6,536 bases of DNA from contig JAAVIG010000046.1 of the NCBI GenBank assembly GCA_014796735.1, positions 1-6,536 on the forward strand, given 5' to 3'. The DNA comes from Oscillospiraceae bacterium. GTDB lineage: Bacteria; Bacillota; Clostridia; Oscillospirales; Ruminococcaceae. This document shows, piece by piece, positions 4,545 through 6,536 of this stretch. The notes under the pieces were generated by a model. The model saw nothing but the letters and a program-made list of their open reading frames with translations, was not told the DNA's origin and searched no databases. Positions within the stretch are counted from its first letter, which is position 1. Each line of letters starts with the position of its first letter. The position numbers were made by a program, and so were the translations under genes.

Positions 4545-6536
4545 ATGCAACACAAACCCCTTGGACGCTTGCTTTCGGGCATCTTAGCCGTTGCCGTGGC
4601 AGTGAACGGTTTTGTGATACCTACGTTGGCTGACAACAATAAGGCGTTGGATTTTACGAAGGTAAGCAACAAAAGCGTTTCTGCTGACATAGGCAGGAAG
4701 ACGTTTGGGGAAAAGGAACAGAAGTCCGCTTACGCGGCAAACGATGTAGTTCGTGTTTCCATTTTCCTTAAAGACAAGTCTACGATCGAAGCAGGCTTTG
4801 AGGTAAAGGACATTGCCGAAAACTATGCGGCAATGAGTTACCGTGACGACTTGCAGAGAAAGCAGGACGTTGTTGTCGCCGAGATCGAAAAGGTGACAAA
4901 AAAAGACCTCGATGTTGTTTGGAACTTGACCTTGGCGGCTAACCTGATTTCCGCTAACGTTGAGTACGGACAGATCGAAAAAATCGAGAAAATCAACGAT
5001 GTAGAAGAAGTAGTCGTTGAAACTCAGTATGCACCAGATGTGTTAAAGCAGCCTGTTGCTTATGATCCCAATATGTCCACTTCTTCGGCACAGATCGGAT
5101 CAAACTTAACCTGGGCTGCCGGCTATACCGGTGCAGGTTCCCGTATTGCCATAATCGATACGGGTACGGACGACGACCACCAGTCGTTCAGTGAGGAAGG
5201 ATATCTGTATTCATTGAGTAAGCTGGCGGAAAAGGAAAACAAAAGCGTTGACGAATTCATTGCAGGTCTTCATCTTATGACCGCCGATGAAGTCGCTGGC
5301 GTTGCGGATAAGCTGAATGTTAAAATCGACCCCACAAAGACTTATCTGAACGCAAAGCTTCCTTTTGCCTACAACTATGTAGACGGAGATTACGATATCA
5401 ATCATGACAATGACACTCAGGGCGAGCATGGTTCTCACGTTGCTGGTATTGCTACCGCCAACGCGTACATTAAGACCGAAGACGGCTTTAAGCCCGCTCT
5501 TCCTACCGTGCTCACACAGGGCGTGGCTCCCGATGCACAGCTTATCACCATGAAGGTGTTCGGCAAGGGCGGCGGAGCGTATGACTCCGACTATATGGTA
5601 GCCATTGAGGACGCTATCGTTTTGAAGGCTGACTCTATCAACCTGTCATTGGGCTCCGGTAATCCCGGCATGTCTCGTAACAGCAACGCGGCATATCAGA
5701 CTATACTGGACAACCTTGTTGAATGCGGCGTGGTAGTTTCCATTTCCGCAGGCAACTCGGGCGCATGGGCAGACGACAGTGACCCCGGAGCTATTTATAA
5801 CGATGATGTAGCTTTCCAGACCGACGGTTCTCCCGGATCCTACGACAACGCGCTGACTGTGGCTTCCATAGATAACGCGGGTGCTACCGGTCAGTATTTT
5901 ACAGTCGGCGATAGTATTATTTTCTATTCCGACTCATCAGCATCATATGGTGCGAATACTTTTGATTCCATTGCCGGTGAGCATCAATATGTTTATATTG
6001 ACGGTTTCGGCACTCCCGAGGAATGGGCTGCTTTGGGCGAAGGCGCTCTTGAAGGCAAGATCGCAGTTTGCTCCCGCGGTACATCTTCTTTCTTCGAGAA
6101 AGCAAATGCCGCAGTAGAAGCCGGTGCTATTGCTACTATCATTTATAACAATCAACCCGGCACAATAGGTTTGAATCTGACGGGTTATCTCTATGACGCT
6201 CCCTGCATTTCTATCCTTCAGTCCGAAGGAAAGATTTTGAAGGATCATGCAACTGCAGTAGAGGCAAAAGCCGCAGCAGCAAATATTGCAGCTCCTGCCG
6301 CTGATGAATCCTCTGAGACAGAGGATGAAGCTTCTGCCGCTGATGAACCCTCCGAGGCAGAGGACGAAGCTTCCGCTTCCGAAGAGACCTCAACCGAAGC
6401 TGACATCACTGCTGCTGAAGAGGAAGTTCCCGCCGAAGAAGATAATGAAGCGGAAGCCGCTGCTCCCGAGCAGGAGGATACACAGGCTGCGGAAGCAGGA
6501 AAGGCTACATACTACTTGGGAACCATGACGGTTGGA
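4545..6536 (+). CDS. Secreted S8 (subtilisin/lactocepin-type) serine protease, 3' end outside window
   Basis: This open frame runs 664 codons to the window edge without a stop. AGGAG (4531-4535) lies 9 bases before the ATG. Residues 1-29 are a signal peptide with likely cleavage after TLA. Residues about 64-165 resemble an inhibitor_I9-type propeptide (VVRVSIFLKD...VEEVVVETQY). The catalytic domain shows Asp205 in AIIDTGTD, His295 in GEHGSHVAGI and the oxyanion Asn404 in SISAGNSG. The 90-residue Asp-His gap is much longer than in subtilisin, as in large cell-envelope proteases. A PA domain follows from about residue 450 (VGDSIIFYSD, LEGKIAVCSRG, AGAIATIIYNN, APCISILQSEG). An acidic Ala/Glu-rich stretch (about 572-648) interrupts it before ATYYLGTMTVG resumes. 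The catalytic Ser, any Fn3 or anchoring domains and the C-terminus are outside. The expected role is extracellular protein degradation or peptide acquisition. It is a separate transcription unit. Confidence 0.93.
   Translation, partial: MQHKPLGRLLSGILAVAVAVNGFVIPTLADNNKALDFTKVSNKSVSADIGRKTFGEKEQKSAYAANDVVRVSIFLKDKSTIEAGFEVKDIAENYAAMSYRDDLQRKQDVVVAEIEKVTKKDLDVVWNLTLAANLISANVEYGQIEKIEKINDVEEVVVETQYAPDVLKQPVAYDPNMSTSSAQIGSNLTWAAGYTGAGSRIAIIDTGTDDDHQSFSEEGYLYSLSKLAEKENKSVDEFIAGLHLMTADEVAGVADKLNVKIDPTKTYLNAKLPFAYNYVDGDYDINHDNDTQGEHGSHVAGIATANAYIKTEDGFKPALPTVLTQGVAPDAQLITMKVFGKGGGAYDSDYMVAIEDAIVLKADSINLSLGSGNPGMSRNSNAAYQTILDNLVECGVVVSISAGNSGAWADDSDPGAIYNDDVAFQTDGSPGSYDNALTVASIDNAGATGQYFTVGDSIIFYSDSSASYGANTFDSIAGEHQYVYIDGFGTPEEWAALGEGALEGKIAVCSRGTSSFFEKANAAVEAGAIATIIYNNQPGTIGLNLTGYLYDAPCISILQSEGKILKDHATAVEAKAAAANIAAPAADESSETEDEASAADEPSEAEDEASASEETSTEADITAAEEEVPAEEDNEAEAAAPEQEDTQAAEAGKATYYLGTMTVG
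6297..6374 (+). repeat. 39-base tandem repeat coding for acidic 13-residue units
   Basis: Two head-to-tail copies, 6297-6335 and 6336-6374, match at 34 of 39 bases. They encode AADESSETEDEAS and AADEPSEAEDEAS. A decayed third unit may follow (ASEETSTEADIT). Three of the five differences are silent third-position changes, so the duplication is not brand new and the amino acid pattern has been kept. It lies in the low-complexity insert of the protease PA domain. Confidence 0.8.

Overview
The window looks like chromosomal DNA from a low-to-moderate GC, Gram-positive, endospore-forming Firmicute, most likely a gut clostridium of the Ruminococcus/Oscillospiraceae kind. That placement is inferred from a ymdB-spoVS gene pair, AGGAG-type ribosome binding sites, a consensus housekeeping promoter, and a large secreted subtilase of the lactocepin type. 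All recognisable genes are on the + strand. No tRNA, rRNA, CRISPR array, insertion sequence or phage gene was seen.

Layout. Bases 1-428 hold the C-terminal part of a YmdB-family metallophosphoesterase. It is followed by a complete 86-codon spoVS (464-724). Next come three closely spaced genes that appear to form one module. The first encodes a signal-peptide/TIM44-like membrane protein with a C-terminal zinc ribbon (769-1719). The second encodes a smaller membrane protein that looks like a diverged paralogue with the same zinc ribbon (1745-2497). The third encodes a YdjI-like SPFH protein ending in four zinc ribbons (2571-3974). No terminator or clear promoter was seen between 429 and 2570, so all five genes could share a transcript. 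A 570-base intergenic region (3975-4544) then holds a strong hairpin without a T-tract, a rho-independent terminator, an A-tract-assisted sigma-A-type promoter and a structured 5' leader of about 200 bases. The last gene, from 4545 to the window edge, encodes a secreted S8 serine protease. It is cut off before its catalytic serine and carries an acidic Ala/Glu repeat insertion in its PA domain.

How the genes may work together. The three zinc-ribbon proteins resemble the Bacillus subtilis YdjG/YdjH/YdjI arrangement, in which two membrane proteins recruit an SPFH protein to the membrane alongside PspA. Both membrane proteins here are predicted to place their zinc ribbons in the cytosol, where the SPFH protein would sit. 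The working model is a membrane-organising or envelope-stress complex; no pspA is visible in the window. The protease is a separate transcription unit and its leader may be regulated at RNA level. Everything was read by eye, so family assignments rest on recognised motifs and RNA structures on hand base-pairing.
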